Source: Anaerolineae bacterium
Lineage (GTDB): Bacteria > Chloroflexota > Anaerolineae > Anaerolineales > Villigracilaceae
NCBI GenBank assembly: GCA_003158885.1
Contig: PMLN01000291.1
Coordinates: 8,999-28,069 of the forward strand
Length of the DNA: 19,071 nucleotides
Direction: 5' to 3'
Position numbers and translations under genes: made by a program. Each line of letters begins with the position of its first letter. The stretch's first letter is position 1. Under the pieces are notes generated by a model. It worked only from the letters and a program-made list of their open reading frames with translations. It had not been told where the DNA came from and did not search any database. Shown in pieces: positions 1 to 7,633 of the stretch.

Positions 1-1608
1 GATGAATTCGGCTACTCAGTGGCCATCAGCGGTGACACAGCGGTCGTCGGCGCCTATAAGAAGGTCGGAACCTATTCTGATCAGGGTGCGGCGTATGTCT
101 TTACGCGCAGCGGCACGGCATGGAGCCAGCAAAAGGAGCTGACCGCCTCAGATGGCGCGATATATGATTACTTCGGCTACTCAGTGGCCGTCAGCGGCAA
201 CACGGCGGTCATCGGCGCATATTATAAGACGGTTGGTTCCAACACTTCGCAAGGTGCGGCGTATATCTTCACACGCAGCGGCACGGTATGGAGCCAGCAA
301 AAGGAGCTGACCGCCTCCGATGGCGCGGCGAATGATTATTTCGGTACCTCGGTCGCATTTGACGGCGCGGCCGTGATAGGAGCATACGGAAACACTTTGG
401 GCAATCTTGGCTCAGCCGGCTCCGCCTACATCTACTACCCATACAGCAATGATACCGATTTAATGGTCAACCAGGCGGTCAGTGATGCAACGCCCAATCC
501 AGGGGATGCCATCATCTACACCGTCACGGTTACCAACGTCGGTCCCAATTCCGCCAGCGGCGTGGCCGTGGTTGATAAACTCCCGAGCGGCCTAACCTAT
601 ACATCATCGCTCGCCACCTCCAGCAGCTACGATCCGCAGGGCGGAAGCTGGAACCTCACCACCCTGGCGGTCGGCGCCAGCGCCACACTGGTCATTAACG
701 CCACGGTCAACAGCGGCAGCGCCGGTCAATCCATCACCAATACGGCCTCACTGGTTGGGCTCGATATCAATGTCTTTGACAACGTGGCCAGCACCACGCT
801 GGCCGTCAACCAACCGCAGGTCACTCTCTCGACTACCTCTTTGACCTTCGGAAGCACCCTGGTCGGCACCGCCAGCTCAGCACAAACGGTGACCATCACG
901 GACAGCGGAACGGGAGCGCTGCATGTCAGTTCGTTTAATTCCTCCTCTAATTTCACGGCTTCTGCGGGAACCTGCTCGGGAAGCTCGTTTACCCTCAACC
1001 CAGGCGCAAGCTGCACGATTTCCGTCCAGTTTGCACCTTCCACCACGGGTACGCTCAGCGGCACGCTATCCGTATATGATGATGCCTCCGACAGTCCGCA
1101 GAAGGTGAACCTCAGCGGGATCGGTGAAAAGAACATCATCACCAACGGCGGCATGGAAACCGATACCGCCGCACCCATCGGCATCCCCGATGGCTGGACG
1201 GCTGTCAATATGAAAGTGGGTTCCAGCACGGATGGCTTAACCACTTCCTTTGTCCATGGCGGCGCCAAGTCCATGCGTATCGTCGGTTTGACTGGAGCTA
1301 CCAAAACGTTGACCCAGACCATCATGGACACCGGCTCCATCAACCTGCCATTGTCCCTTACACTGTGGGTCAAGGGAAGCGCGGTCTCAACCAGCGGGTT
1401 GTATCAAGCCATCGTGAAGCTGTATATCGGCTCTACCTTGGAGAAGACCTTCACATTCACACTGCCGACCGGCACCTATGGCTTCACCCAGAAAACCTTC
1501 AACATGACCAGCACGGTTGCATATACCAGGATCTCGGTGCAGTTCCTATCGAGCAAATCCACCGGTTCCAGCATGTGGATTGATGATGTCAGTTTAATCC
1601 ATCCGTAA
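1..1608 (+). CDS. Multidomain secreted/surface protein, 5'-truncated by window edge (FG-GAP, DUF11, ASPM-like, jelly-roll)
   Basis: The reading frame is open at base 1, so the true start lies upstream; 535 residues are visible. Residues 1-145 hold three beta-propeller-like FG-GAP repeats of 55-56 residues, beginning at residues 1, 56 and 112 with D-x-FG-Y/T-SVA and containing QGAAYVFTRSGT and WSQQKELTASDGA. Residues about 150-265 look like a DUF11 repeat (PGDAIIYTVTVTNVGP). Residues about 270-375 match the ASPM/choice-of-anchor D type (FAPSTTGTLSGTLSV). The last 155 residues (NGGMET to MWIDDVSL) resemble a CBM4/9-like jelly roll. No transmembrane anchor or sorting tail is visible at the C-terminus. 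Such architectures are typical of secreted or cell-surface adhesion or binding proteins; the ligand is unknown. The propeller repeats are nearly identical at DNA level, suggesting recent internal duplication. The family assignment is good, the function is not known. Confidence 0.85.
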   Translation, partial: DEFGYSVAISGDTAVVGAYKKVGTYSDQGAAYVFTRSGTAWSQQKELTASDGAIYDYFGYSVAVSGNTAVIGAYYKTVGSNTSQGAAYIFTRSGTVWSQQKELTASDGAANDYFGTSVAFDGAAVIGAYGNTLGNLGSAGSAYIYYPYSNDTDLMVNQAVSDATPNPGDAIIYTVTVTNVGPNSASGVAVVDKLPSGLTYTSSLATSSSYDPQGGSWNLTTLAVGASATLVINATVNSGSAGQSITNTASLVGLDINVFDNVASTTLAVNQPQVTLSTTSLTFGSTLVGTASSAQTVTITDSGTGALHVSSFNSSSNFTASAGTCSGSSFTLNPGASCTISVQFAPSTTGTLSGTLSVYDDASDSPQKVNLSGIGEKNIITNGGMETDTAAPIGIPDGWTAVNMKVGSSTDGLTTSFVHGGAKSMRIVGLTGATKTLTQTIMDTGSINLPLSLTLWVKGSAVSTSGLYQAIVKLYIGSTLEKTFTFTLPTGTYGFTQKTFNMTSTVAYTRISVQFLSSKSTGSSMWIDDVSLIHP

Positions 1609-1918
1609 AAGTCACAAGACTCTCAACCTGATTGAGTTGAGATCTTCACACCTAAAGAAGCCTTCTGAATTTCCCAGAAGGCTTCCTTGGTTAAGATATA
1701 TACAGCCCCACATCACCCTCAGTCGCCTGCGGCGTGATTCGCGACCCTCTCCGACAAGCGGAGAGGGAAGTTTTATGGTGGCAAGGGCGGGCTAGATGCA
1801 GCCTCGGCTAGAATGACAGAATGCTAATGGGCTACTCAAGAACAGCGTTGACACTTTCGTATATGATGGACACGACAAGCGGATGCAATTCCTCAGGGAG
1901 TGCCGGTTTGGTTTGAAT
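1609..1918. other. Gene-free spacer with hairpins and repeat remnants
   Basis: I see no gene here. The spacer holds the terminator-like hairpin at 1657-1685 and a second perfect 9-bp hairpin, CCCTCTCCG (1745-1753) with CGGAGAGGG (1759-1767). At about 1805-1848 there are remnants of two dispersed families found elsewhere in the window (AGAATGACA at 1810-1818, GGGCTACTCAA at 1829-1839). Confidence 0.6.
1657..1690 (+). terminator. Hairpin terminator candidate after the surface-protein gene
   Basis: A perfect 11-bp stem, GAAGCCTTCTG (1657-1667) with CAGAAGGCTTC (1675-1685), encloses a 7-nt loop. It begins 48 nt after the stop codon. The downstream tail is only weakly T-rich, so it may act in RNA stabilisation as much as in termination. 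A smaller stem (TCTCAAC/GTTGAGA, 1621-1642) precedes it. Confidence 0.55.
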
Positions 1919-2803
1919 TTATTCATCCGCGGATGAAGCACGTATCCGCTTTTGAGCCAGTTCCAAATACTCCTCATTGATTTCATAGCCCACATAATGC
2001 CGTCCGGCTTTCAAGGCGGCCAGCGCGGTCTGACCGGAGCCCATAAAGGGATCGAGGATGATTTCATCCTTGAAGGTATATAACTGGATCAAACGATAGG
2101 GCAATTGAATTGGAAAGGGCGCGGGGTGACCGATCTTCTTCGCAGATTCGGCTGAGAACGACCAGACGGATTTGGTAAATTCGAGGAATTCTTCTTTAGA
2201 GAGGGTGTCGGTTTTTCCATCCAATTTATCGCGGCGAAAGTTCCCTTTCGAGAAAACCAAAATATATTCGTGCGTGTCGCGCAGGGTCGGGTTGGAGGCC
2301 GATTGCCAGGAACCCCAGGCGGTGGATGAACTGGCCGAAGCGCCTTTATCCCAGATGATCTCGCCGCGCATCAAAAAGCCGATCCCGGTCATATCATGAA
2401 TGATGAACGCATGCAAGGGGATATACGGTTTGCGTCCCAGGTTGGCAATGTTGACACAGGCGCGACCACCCGGGACGAGCACGCGATGGGTCTCCGCCCA
2501 AACACGCTTCAAAAATGAGAGGTATTCTGGGAGGGTCAAATCGTCATCGTAGTCCTTGCCAACGTTATAGGGCGGTGAGGTGACCATCAGATGCACGGAG
2601 TTATCCGGCAGATCGCTCATGGATTCCGAGGAGGTGTGGAAGATGGTATCCAGTTTTTCGGGCGGGATGGGATTCTCTATATATTGCGATTCTGCGGCCT
2701 GCGGCTGGTCAGCGTAGAGACGCGCAGAATAAAAGGCGGAAGCATCATGCGCCACGCGGCCGGGTGAACCGAAGGAAGAGGTTTTGGTGGATTTTCGAGG
2801 CAT
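1919..2803 (-). CDS. Orphan type II DNA methyltransferase, beta class (N4-cytosine or N6-adenine)
   Basis: A 294-residue site-specific DNA methylase that transfers methyl from S-adenosylmethionine to an amino group on DNA. The catalytic motif IV, TSPPYN, is at residues 75-80, and the SAM-binding motif I, DPFMGSGQT, is at 251-259. The order IV-then-I is the beta-class arrangement; SPPY is commoner among N4-cytosine enzymes but does not prove it. The central segment about residues 155-185 (AWGSWQSASNPTLRD-HEYILVFSKG) is well kept and would carry target recognition. The frame extends 46 codons upstream, but that stretch translates dispersed-repeat DNA, so I place the start at ATG 2801-2803 (MPRKSTK). 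No restriction endonuclease gene adjoins it, so it probably has a regulatory or phage-defence bystander role rather than belonging to a complete restriction system. The recognition site cannot be read from sequence. Confidence 0.88.
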   Translation of the reverse strand: MPRKSTKTSSFGSPGRVAHDASAFYSARLYADQPQAAESQYIENPIPPEKLDTIFHTSSESMSDLPDNSVHLMVTSPPYNVGKDYDDDLTLPEYLSFLKRVWAETHRVLVPGGRACVNIANLGRKPYIPLHAFIIHDMTGIGFLMRGEIIWDKGASASSSTAWGSWQSASNPTLRDTHEYILVFSKGNFRRDKLDGKTDTLSKEEFLEFTKSVWSFSAESAKKIGHPAPFPIQLPYRLIQLYTFKDEIILDPFMGSGQTALAALKAGRHYVGYEINEEYLELAQKRIRASSADE

Positions 2804-2811
2804 ATTCGATG

Positions 2812-2817
2812 ATTCTA
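2812..2817 (-). promoter_or_regulatory. Candidate -10 box for the methyltransferase gene
   Basis: On the minus strand TAGAAT (one mismatch to TATAAT) ends 8 nt before the ATG at 2803, and no Shine-Dalgarno sequence intervenes. A transcript from it would begin about 2 nt before the start codon. No convincing -35 is visible. Confidence 0.3.
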
Positions 2818-2831
2818 CAGAAAAGTGATTA

Positions 2832-3069
2832 AACACTAAGGACACGAAGGTAAAAGAGGAAAGAAGGAAGAGGTGAGAGGAAGTTGTCGTTACGCGCTTC
2901 AACGCTTCGTCGCCGCTTGGTTTCGACACCTGCACTTGCATGCAGGTGCAAGTGTATGCCCGAAGTACACGGGCTACTCAACCAGCAAGATTCTTCGCTT
3001 CGCTCAGAATGACATGGTGACAACAGGAGATTGCTTCGTCAGGGAGAACACCTTCCTCGCAATGACATA
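2832..3069. repeat. Cluster of four dispersed intergenic repeats
   Basis: Four unrelated repeat types lie side by side between the cyclase and methylase genes. At 2832-2850 is an ACTAAGGACACGAAGG-type repeat. At 2919-2983 is a GGTTTCGA...AGTACA...TACTCAACC hairpin element with two alternative 8-bp stems (CACCTGCA/TGCAGGTG and CACTTGCA/TGCAAGTG). At 2988-3014 is an ATTCTTCGC...AGAATGACA element. At 3025-3068 is a GGAGATTGC...GCAATGACA element. The last two are read in other frames as the familiar spurious peptide SERSEES. No gene is supported here. Confidence 0.75.
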
Positions 3070-3080
3070 AGTTTTTCGTT

Positions 3081-5873
3081 TTACTTCTTCAAGCCTTTAA
3101 GCTCATAGACTTCGGCGGCCTGCTCGCGGCCCTTGACGGCAATGGGATCCAGAGCCTGCGCCTCAACATAATCCTTGATGATCTCATAGGTGGTGTTCTC
3201 CAAAAGGATCTGTCCGCGTTGGGCGGAAGCCTGCAAACGCTGAGCCAGATTGACCGTATCGCCGATGGCGGTGTAATTGAAAAGCTCGACAGTGCCCACG
3301 TTGCCGATAATGGCAGGCCCGGTGGTGATGCCGATGCGGAAGGTCATGTGCTGTTCAGGTTCTTTAAAATTACGATGCGCCTCGATGGAGCGCCGCACGA
3401 TGTTCAGCGCGGCGCGGGCAGCCCGCAGGGCATGGTCGGGCTGAGGATCGGGGCTGTTCCAAATCGCCAGCACGGCATCGCCCATGAATTTATCCAGGGT
3501 GCCCTCCTCGTCAAGGATGGCCTGCGCCGCCAAAGCCAGGTAGTGGTTGAGCACGCTGAAGACCGTCTCAGGATCATGCTTTTCGCTATAGGAGGTGAAA
3601 CCCGATAAATCCGCGAACAAGGTTGTGACGGTTTGCTTGACACCGTCCAATTGAAGGTTATCGGGGTTAGCCAGCAAACGGTCGCGGACGCGCGGCGCGA
3701 CCACATGACCAAACGTCTTACGGATCAACTCGCGTTCGGCCTCCAGGTTGTGACGCTCGGTTAGGTCTTCAAAGACAAGGGTTGTGCCTTTCGTGCCGAG
3801 GTAGGCATCACGCAAAGGAGAAACCGAAAGACGCAGATATAAATCGCCGCGATCCGGAACCTTGTGGCTGAGTTCGGTCCCAATGACCGCACCGCCATTG
3901 GACAGTGTATCGCTGGCGGCATCCTCCAAATACAGGCCGAGAAAAGGCACGGCCTTGCCAAGCTGTTCACCGATCACACGACTGACATCCACACCCAAAA
4001 TATTTTCGGCGGCGCGATTGAGGAGAGTGACATTTCGATCCAGATCGGTGGTGATGATACCGGTGGCCATGGAGGCGAAAATATCATCCATCATGTTCTT
4101 CATTTCCATGGTTTGATCCAGGGTACGGCGCAGGTTGGCAAAGAGACGCACATTTTCCAACGCCAGGGTGGATTGGGCGGCGACCGCGGCCAGAAAATCC
4201 AGATCGTCGCTGGTATAGAGGTCACCGGAACGACGAGGGCCAAGCAGCATGAAGCCGATCAATTTGCCTTCGTAATGAAGAGGCGCGAAGGTGCAGCCCA
4301 GCAAGCGGCGATAGGCTTCCATGGAATCCTGCAAAGGCGCAGGCAGAGGCCCATCGGTCGGAAACCAGAGGGGAGCCTGGGCCGAAGCGATCATCTGGAT
4401 CAAGGCCTCTTCCACCTGGAAAGGCAGAGCGGAATCCTGGCGCGTGGCATGAGGCAAGTATTCCCCAAGATCATCATTGTAAAGATAGAGAACGAACTTC
4501 TCCGGCGCGAGGGCCTGCATGATCTGATCTTCGAGGATGCGAAGCGTTTGATCGAGGTTCGGCATAATCGCCAGACTGCGCGAGAGGCTGGTGAGGGCGC
4601 GGCGATAATCGGCGGGGGAACGGTAGAAGAGGCGGTCAATGCCCTGCTGGATGGAGCGGCGCAAAGGATTGAAGCCGATAACCAGCACCAAAAGGTAAAC
4701 TGCGATCAAGAACGGGTCAGTGGTCGGGATGGCGCGCTGAAGCAGAAACGAAAAAAGTTCAAGCAGGCCGTAGAACCCGGCAAGCGCCACCACCAAGGCG
4801 AGCAGGTGTGTAATAGCGCCCGAAAAGAAGCGATCCACATCCAGCAGGCGGTAACGGATGATGGCATAGGTGATGGAAAGCGGGAAGAAGATGAGAGCCG
4901 GGAAAAACAGCCAGGCATAAAACTGGGTAAAGGCGCCGAAAGCCAGCGGCGCAACATAGTAAAGCATGGGAATGAAGGCGATCATGGCGCCAAAAACGAT
5001 GACGCGGCTTTGCTGGCGCACATGCGAAAGCTCGCTGGAAAAGACCCGATAAATCAGAAGACCCAGGAACAACACAAAGCCGAGGGTGAAGAAGAGGTAC
5101 ATCCACTGCCAGGTGCTGATGTAGAAGTAAGGATCAGGAGGACGCTGGATGGCCATGGTAATGGGCCCGGCCAAAAGAAGGAAGACAACCCAACCCATCC
5201 AGCGCAGGATGGGCCAACGGCGCACAAAACGCACCGGCTGGGGAAAAAGAAAGGAAAGGTGCACCAGGCTGGCTCCCGAGGCCGTGAGGGCCAAGGCCCA
5301 CAACAGCACCGCGTGGCGGGTGGTATCCATATCGAGGAAGAGCGACATGCCAATGCTTAACGAGGCTGTGAAAACCAGCAAAGCATGACTGGCACGCTGT
5401 TCCCTGCGCAAGGTGTACGTCCAAAACCCGATGCCCAGAAATGCAATGCTAACGAGATAAGGCACGATGAACAAAGTAAACAAATCCCCCAGCGGCGGAT
5501 GAGCGAGCGGATTAATCGTCAATTGGAAGGCGCCACCGGCGCGGCGTGTGAACGAAGCCAGCACCGGTTTGGTACCGTTCTGCTGAAGGAAATCCATGTA
5601 GGCGGAAGCATTGGGAATGGGCTGGTCGTTCAGAGCCAGAAGGCGATCCGCAAAGATGACCCCGTTGCTGCGCGCGGGCCAACCGGGAGAGCTGAGCTGG
5701 CTGACGATATTATTCGGCTCGATCAACATGCCCAGGAAGGGCGTGCGATACCATTCCGCGGCCCAGAAGGGGGCCAGGACCAGCATCAACAAGGCCACGC
5801 CCGCCAGCAGAAGGGGCGGAACATGATTCAACCATTTAACTTTAAGCTCGTTTAGGGTGTTCATCTGCCTCAC
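3081..5873 (-). CDS. Membrane-anchored class III adenylate cyclase with PDZ-like, GAF and PAS domains
   Basis: A 930-residue sensor predicted to make cyclic AMP from ATP at the inner face of the membrane. In order: a TM helix (about 20-38), a PDZ-like extracytoplasmic segment (about 68-122), seven or so TM helices (about 132-400), a GAF domain (about 425-580), a PAS domain (about 592-710) and a cyclase domain (about 740-925). Metal-binding aspartates are D755 (FADLSGF) and D799 (DKFMGDA). Adenine is specified by K795 with T868 (YTAIGDTVNLAQR), the Lys/Thr pair of class IIIb cyclases. The transition-state residues N875 and R879 are also present, so the enzyme looks active. The start is either GTG 5873 or ATG 5864 three codons in; only a weak GAGG precedes the latter. 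It is divergent from the cobalamin adenosyltransferase across 19 bp. The cue sensed by the GAF, PAS or PDZ-like parts is unknown. Confidence 0.93.
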   Translation of the reverse strand: MRQMNTLNELKVKWLNHVPPLLLAGVALLMLVLAPFWAAEWYRTPFLGMLIEPNNIVSQLSSPGWPARSNGVIFADRLLALNDQPIPNASAYMDFLQQNGTKPVLASFTRRAGGAFQLTINPLAHPPLGDLFTLFIVPYLVSIAFLGIGFWTYTLRREQRASHALLVFTASLSIGMSLFLDMDTTRHAVLLWALALTASGASLVHLSFLFPQPVRFVRRWPILRWMGWVVFLLLAGPITMAIQRPPDPYFYISTWQWMYLFFTLGFVLFLGLLIYRVFSSELSHVRQQSRVIVFGAMIAFIPMLYYVAPLAFGAFTQFYAWLFFPALIFFPLSITYAIIRYRLLDVDRFFSGAITHLLALVVALAGFYGLLELFSFLLQRAIPTTDPFLIAVYLLVLVIGFNPLRRSIQQGIDRLFYRSPADYRRALTSLSRSLAIMPNLDQTLRILEDQIMQALAPEKFVLYLYNDDLGEYLPHATRQDSALPFQVEEALIQMIASAQAPLWFPTDGPLPAPLQDSMEAYRRLLGCTFAPLHYEGKLIGFMLLGPRRSGDLYTSDDLDFLAAVAAQSTLALENVRLFANLRRTLDQTMEMKNMMDDIFASMATGIITTDLDRNVTLLNRAAENILGVDVSRVIGEQLGKAVPFLGLYLEDAASDTLSNGGAVIGTELSHKVPDRGDLYLRLSVSPLRDAYLGTKGTTLVFEDLTERHNLEAERELIRKTFGHVVAPRVRDRLLANPDNLQLDGVKQTVTTLFADLSGFTSYSEKHDPETVFSVLNHYLALAAQAILDEEGTLDKFMGDAVLAIWNSPDPQPDHALRAARAALNIVRRSIEAHRNFKEPEQHMTFRIGITTGPAIIGNVGTVELFNYTAIGDTVNLAQRLQASAQRGQILLENTTYEIIKDYVEAQALDPIAVKGREQAAEVYELKGLKK

Positions 5874-5878
5874 GTGAA

Positions 5879-5886
5879 ATTATAAT
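5879..5886. promoter_or_regulatory. Self-complementary -10 box, candidate bidirectional promoter
   Basis: ATTATAAT is its own reverse complement, so each strand reads a perfect TATAAT (plus 5881-5886, minus 5884-5879). The plus copy ends 6 nt before ATG 5893, and the minus copy ends 5 nt before GTG 5873. With ordinary -10 to +1 spacing both transcripts would start at or within 1 nt of the start codons, so both would be leaderless. The -35 match on the plus strand (5858-5863, TGTTCA) is poor. Confidence 0.5.
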
Positions 5887-5892
5887 CTAGGT

Positions 5893-6441
5893 ATGGCTTT
5901 TTATACCCGAAAAGGCGATAATGGCACCACAGGAATCTTGGGAGATAAACGCCTCCCCAAGTATCATTTACGGATCGAAGCATTGGGAACCCTGGATGAG
6001 GCCAATGCGGCACTGGGATTGGCGCGCGCGTCCGTGCTGGATGCGCGTTCCACGCCGCTGCTGATCGAGACCCAGCGCGATCTATACCGGTTGATGGCCG
6101 AAGTCGCGGCGACTCCCGAAAACGCGGGTTCGTTCCGCTTTGAGGAGGAACGCGTGGGATGGATCGAGAAGGAAACAGACCAGTTGAGCAAAACGGTGGT
6201 GATCCCCGAGGAATTCATCCTGCCCGGCGATTCGAACGGAGGCGCGGCGCTATCGCTGGCGCGGGCGGTGGTCCGCCGCGCGGAACGCAGGGTGGCGGAA
6301 CTATTCGATGCGGGCGAAGTTACCAACCCCGCCTTACAACAATATCTCAACCGCTTATCTTCGTTGTTATTCCTGCTCGAACTGATCGAAAATCAAGCAG
6401 GCGGAAAGAACACAACACTGGCAAAAAAGAGAAGCGGCTAA
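5893..6441 (+). CDS. pduO: PduO-type ATP:cob(I)alamin adenosyltransferase
   Basis: A 182-residue cytosolic enzyme that transfers the 5'-deoxyadenosyl group of ATP to cob(I)alamin, giving adenosylcobalamin. The ATP-binding N-terminus TRKGDNGTTG is at residues 5-14. RIEALGTLDEANAALG (27-42), the arginine-rich RAVVRRAERR (124-133) and LNRLSS (152-157) are all family motifs, and length is typical. The ATG at 5893 has no Shine-Dalgarno sequence and follows TATAAT by 6 nt, so initiation is probably leaderless. No vitamin B12 biosynthesis gene or B12 riboswitch is nearby, so this looks like a stand-alone salvage or activation enzyme. Confidence 0.93.
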   Translation: MAFYTRKGDNGTTGILGDKRLPKYHLRIEALGTLDEANAALGLARASVLDARSTPLLIETQRDLYRLMAEVAATPENAGSFRFEEERVGWIEKETDQLSKTVVIPEEFILPGDSNGGAALSLARAVVRRAERRVAELFDAGEVTNPALQQYLNRLSSLLFLLELIENQAGGKNTTLAKKRSG

Positions 6442-6476
6442 TTTCGTGGGCTTATAAGTCATTCACCACACTTGTA

Positions 6477-6539
6477 CCTGCACCAAGTGCAGGCAGAGAT
6501 CACACATGTGCCTGCGGCCCAGTGCAGGCAGAGCACACA
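6477..6539. repeat. Two tandem palindromic repeats of about 30 nt
   Basis: Unit 1 (6477-6506) and unit 2 (6511-6539) both run CCTGC...AGTGCAGGCAGAG...CACACA. Unit 1 is a 7-bp hairpin (CCTGCAC, 3-nt loop, GTGCAGG); unit 2 keeps the CCTGC/GCAGG ends. They lie in the 239-nt spacer 6442-6680, where I see no gene; a CACAGAG/TTCTCTGCG-type spacer repeat follows directly at about 6534-6571. Confidence 0.6.
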
Positions 6540-6680
6540 GAGTTTTTTCCTCTTGGTTTTTCTCTGCGAATTCCACGATCCCATGGTGAAAAGTTTGTTA
6601 GCCCGCTATTTTTTCACTCCCCTAAAAAGAGACGAGGGGCGGTTTTGCCCTTTTCTTATTCAAATAATCATGGAGAAATG

Positions 6681-7397
6681 ATGACGGGTACTTTAATTAA
6701 TGTGGGTACGATCCTGATCGGCGGAACGCTCGGCCTGATCTTCGGCGCACGCCTGCCTGAACGGCTTAAGTCCACCGTTATTTCCGGGATGGGACTCTTC
6801 ACCGCCGCAATCGGCCTGCAGATGTTCCTTAAAACTGAAAATTCATTGATCGTATTGGGCGCATTGCTGGTCGGCGCCCTGCTGGGCGAATGGTGGAGAA
6901 TCGAGGACCGGCTGCAGGCCTTGGGGCAAATCCTGGAAGCGCGTTTCGCGAAGAGCGATCCAACAGGCAGTGAGGTCACATCCAGCAAATTCGTGCGCGG
7001 ATTTCTAACGGCCTCCCTGTTATTTTGCGTGGGTCCGATGGCGATCCTGGGTTCGATCCAGGACGGCCTGACCGGCAACTACAGCCTGCTGGCGGTCAAA
7101 TCGGTACTGGACGGATTCGCAGCGCTGGCGTTCTCTTCCACGCTGGGGGTGGGCGTGATGTTTTCATCGCTGATGATCCTCGTTTATCAGGGCGGCATCA
7201 GCCTGCTGGCGGCGCAATTGAATGCGATCGTGACCCAATCCATGATGAACGAAATGACGGCCACGGGCGGCGTGATCTTAATGGGACTGGCCATCAGCAG
7301 TTTGCTGGAAATCAAAAAAATCCGCGCCGGCAATTTTCTACCGGCGCTGGTGATCGCGCCGTTGATCGTGTGGATCCTTTCCCGGTTGGGACATTAG
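6681..7397 (+). CDS. DUF554 family membrane protein (YqgA/YdfK-like)
   Basis: A 238-residue polytopic inner-membrane protein of the DUF554 family, whose biochemical role is not established. About seven hydrophobic segments are visible. Family hallmarks include the N-terminal MTGTLINVGTILIGGTLG, the central GFLTASLLFCVGPMAILGSI and LAVKSVLDGFAALAFSSTLG. The frame stays open far upstream, but that part overlaps the adenosyltransferase gene and repeat DNA and has no membrane character. I choose ATG 6681 because GGAG (6672-6675) lies 5 nt upstream; ATG 6678 is immediately adjacent and possible. It is separated by 239 nt from the gene before and 236 nt from the gene after, so it may be its own transcription unit. 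Confidence 0.85.
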   Translation: MTGTLINVGTILIGGTLGLIFGARLPERLKSTVISGMGLFTAAIGLQMFLKTENSLIVLGALLVGALLGEWWRIEDRLQALGQILEARFAKSDPTGSEVTSSKFVRGFLTASLLFCVGPMAILGSIQDGLTGNYSLLAVKSVLDGFAALAFSSTLGVGVMFSSLMILVYQGGISLLAAQLNAIVTQSMMNEMTATGGVILMGLAISSLLEIKKIRAGNFLPALVIAPLIVWILSRLGH

Positions 7398-7449
7398 GAC
7401 CCTTGCATAAGTAGTGTTTGGAATCTTATTCTGAAGAGAAAAGCTTAAA

Positions 7450-7476
7450 CACAAAGGGCACAAAGTTCACAAAGGG
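7450..7476. repeat. Triplicate 9-nt repeat CACAAAGGG
   Basis: Three consecutive 9-mers, CACAAAGGG, CACAAAGTT and CACAAAGGG, belong to the same degenerate spacer family seen near 2832, 11190 and 19012. They lie in the 236-nt spacer 7398-7633, which otherwise holds only the hairpin repeat at 7551-7587 and an AATGACA remnant at 7596-7602. Confidence 0.6.
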
Positions 7477-7550
7477 AAAAGAGCCTGGATTTTAGGAGCA
7501 CTGATTTTTCGGCGCTTAGGTACAACGAAATGGCATAAGAACATGCACTT

Positions 7551-7587
7551 GGTCTCGATACGGCGGGAGTACACCGCCTACTCGACC
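7551..7587. repeat. Dispersed hairpin repeat, GGTCTCGA...AGTACA...TACTCGACC type
   Basis: The stem GGCGG (7562-7566) pairs with CCGCC (7574-7578) around a gAGTACA loop, bracketed by GGTCTCGATAC and TACTCGACC. It is a second copy of the element at 2919-2983, with different but still paired stem bases. Confidence 0.65.
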
Positions 7588-7633
7588 GGCGATGTAATGA
7601 CAGGCAATTCGTAAAAATGAGGTGAAGATTATC

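Noticed and set aside
1849..1870. TTGACA followed by TATGAT at 1849-1868
   Set aside because: The spacing between the two boxes is about 8 nt, far below the usual 16-18, and no plus-strand gene follows.
1922..1937. 16-bp perfect palindrome TTCATCCGCGGATGAA
   Set aside because: It encodes the last codons of the methyltransferase (S-S-A-D-E) and has no T run or promoter context, so it is probably coincidental.
2804..2941. 46-codon N-terminal extension of the methyltransferase
   Set aside because: It encodes translated dispersed-repeat sequence with no family similarity. ATG 2803 fits the family better.
3864..5360. 498-codon open frame on the plus strand
   Set aside because: It lies wholly antisense to the adenylate cyclase, whose domains and catalytic residues are clear. 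The antisense translation is low-complexity (rich in G, Q, E, R, H) with no recognisable motif.
6159..6680. Long N-terminal extension of the DUF554 gene
   Set aside because: It overlaps the adenosyltransferase in another frame and then runs through repeat DNA. Family membership begins at MTGTLINVG, preceded by a ribosome-binding site.
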